Of a stretch of 64,000 nucleotides of DNA, positions 63,501-64,000 are shown one piece after another. This DNA comes from Stomorhina lunata (taxonomy: Eukaryota; Arthropoda; Insecta; Diptera; Rhiniidae). The translations under genes and the position numbers were made by a program. Every line of letters begins with the position of its first letter. Position 1 is the stretch's first letter. The notes beneath the pieces are model-generated. The model saw nothing but the letters and a program-made list of their open reading frames with translations. It had not been told where the DNA came from and did not search any database. The DNA lies in assembly GCA_933228675.1 (NCBI GenBank), contig OW121743.1, positions 59,890,639 through 59,954,638 on the forward strand, written 5' to 3'.

Positions 63501-64000
63501 AAAAATTTTAACACCGAAAATTTTTCTATAAAAATTTTAACACCGAAAATTTTTCTATAAAAATTTTAACACCGAAAATTTTTCTATAAAAATTTTAACA
63601 CCGAAAATTTTTTTATAAAAATTTTAACACCGAAAATTTTTCTATAAAAATTTTAACACCGAAAATTTTTCTATAAAAATTTTAACACCGAAAATTTTTC
63701 TATAAAAATTTTAGCACCGAAAATTTTTCTATAAAAATTTTAACACCGAAAATTTTTCTATAAAAATTTTAACACCGAAAATTTTTCTATAAAAATTTTA
63801 ACACCGAAAATTTTTCTATAAAAATTTTAACACCGAAAATTTTTCTATAAAAATTTTAACACCGAAAATTTTTTTATAAAAATTTTAACACCGAAAATTT
63901 TTCTATAAAAATTTTAACACCGAAAATTTTTCTATAAAAATTTTAACACCGAAAATTTTTCTATAAAAATTTTAACACCGAAAATTTTTCTATAAAAATT
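60530..64000. repeat. 28/29-bp satellite, runs off the window
   Basis: Tandem units of AAAATTTTAACACCG then AAAATTTTTCTAT. From 60540 to about 60985 the unit is 28 bp (TTTACACCG); after that it is 29 bp (TTTAACACCG). The distal part (62160-62600 and 63000-64000) is almost perfectly homogeneous. Variants (TTTGTC, CAGCG, CTACA, CCATA) occur in local clusters. The array continues past 64000. Confidence 0.95.

Overview
This window looks like nuclear DNA of a higher fly, probably a calyptrate such as a blowfly or a relative. That is an inference from AT-rich DNA, GT/AG introns, an ADAMTS gene, a MYORG-like glycosidase gene, and dipteran transposon debris. No bacterial-style genes, CRISPR array, tRNA or rRNA were recognised.

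Two protein-coding genes lie tail to tail. On the plus strand a GH31 glycosidase (MYORG/KIAA1161-like type II membrane protein) has four exons between 10668 and 17166. On the minus strand an ADAMTS metalloprotease has fifteen exons between 56581 and 24649. Both lack their first coding exon here. All splice junctions were chosen by GT/AG plus phase, and every junction keeps the frame: 751 visible residues for GH31 and 1111 for ADAMTS.

The rest is mostly satellite DNA and mobile-element remains. 1-2215 is a graded 31-bp AT-rich satellite. 2327-2960 is a dead non-LTR reverse transcriptase, followed by a foldback element at 2982-4293. 5210-10275 is a 29-bp quasi-palindromic satellite. The GH31 large intron (11007-15106) holds another dead LINE fragment, a ~430-bp duplication and a MITE. 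17525-19350 is a TIR element carrying a 5'-truncated DD41D mariner transposase. 21170-24110 is a ~110-bp tandem array split by a Helitron-like element with a ~241-bp internal repeat. From 25.8 to 59.1 kb every ADAMTS intron longer than 200 nt is filled with a 31-bp satellite whose core is the palindrome GTTATCGATAAC. 43.9-46.4 kb is a 153-bp tandem repeat. 60530-64000 is a 28/29-bp satellite that runs off the window.

The strongest candidate for something undescribed is the intronic satellite. About 500 units (estimated from total array length) each carry TATCGATA, the DREF/BEAF-32 type site. The arrays switch orientation and several share a non-satellite edge sequence, which suggests that a satellite-bearing unit spread within this one gene. 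A second candidate is the GH31 protein, which seems to keep its catalytic nucleophile but lack the usual acid/base aspartate.
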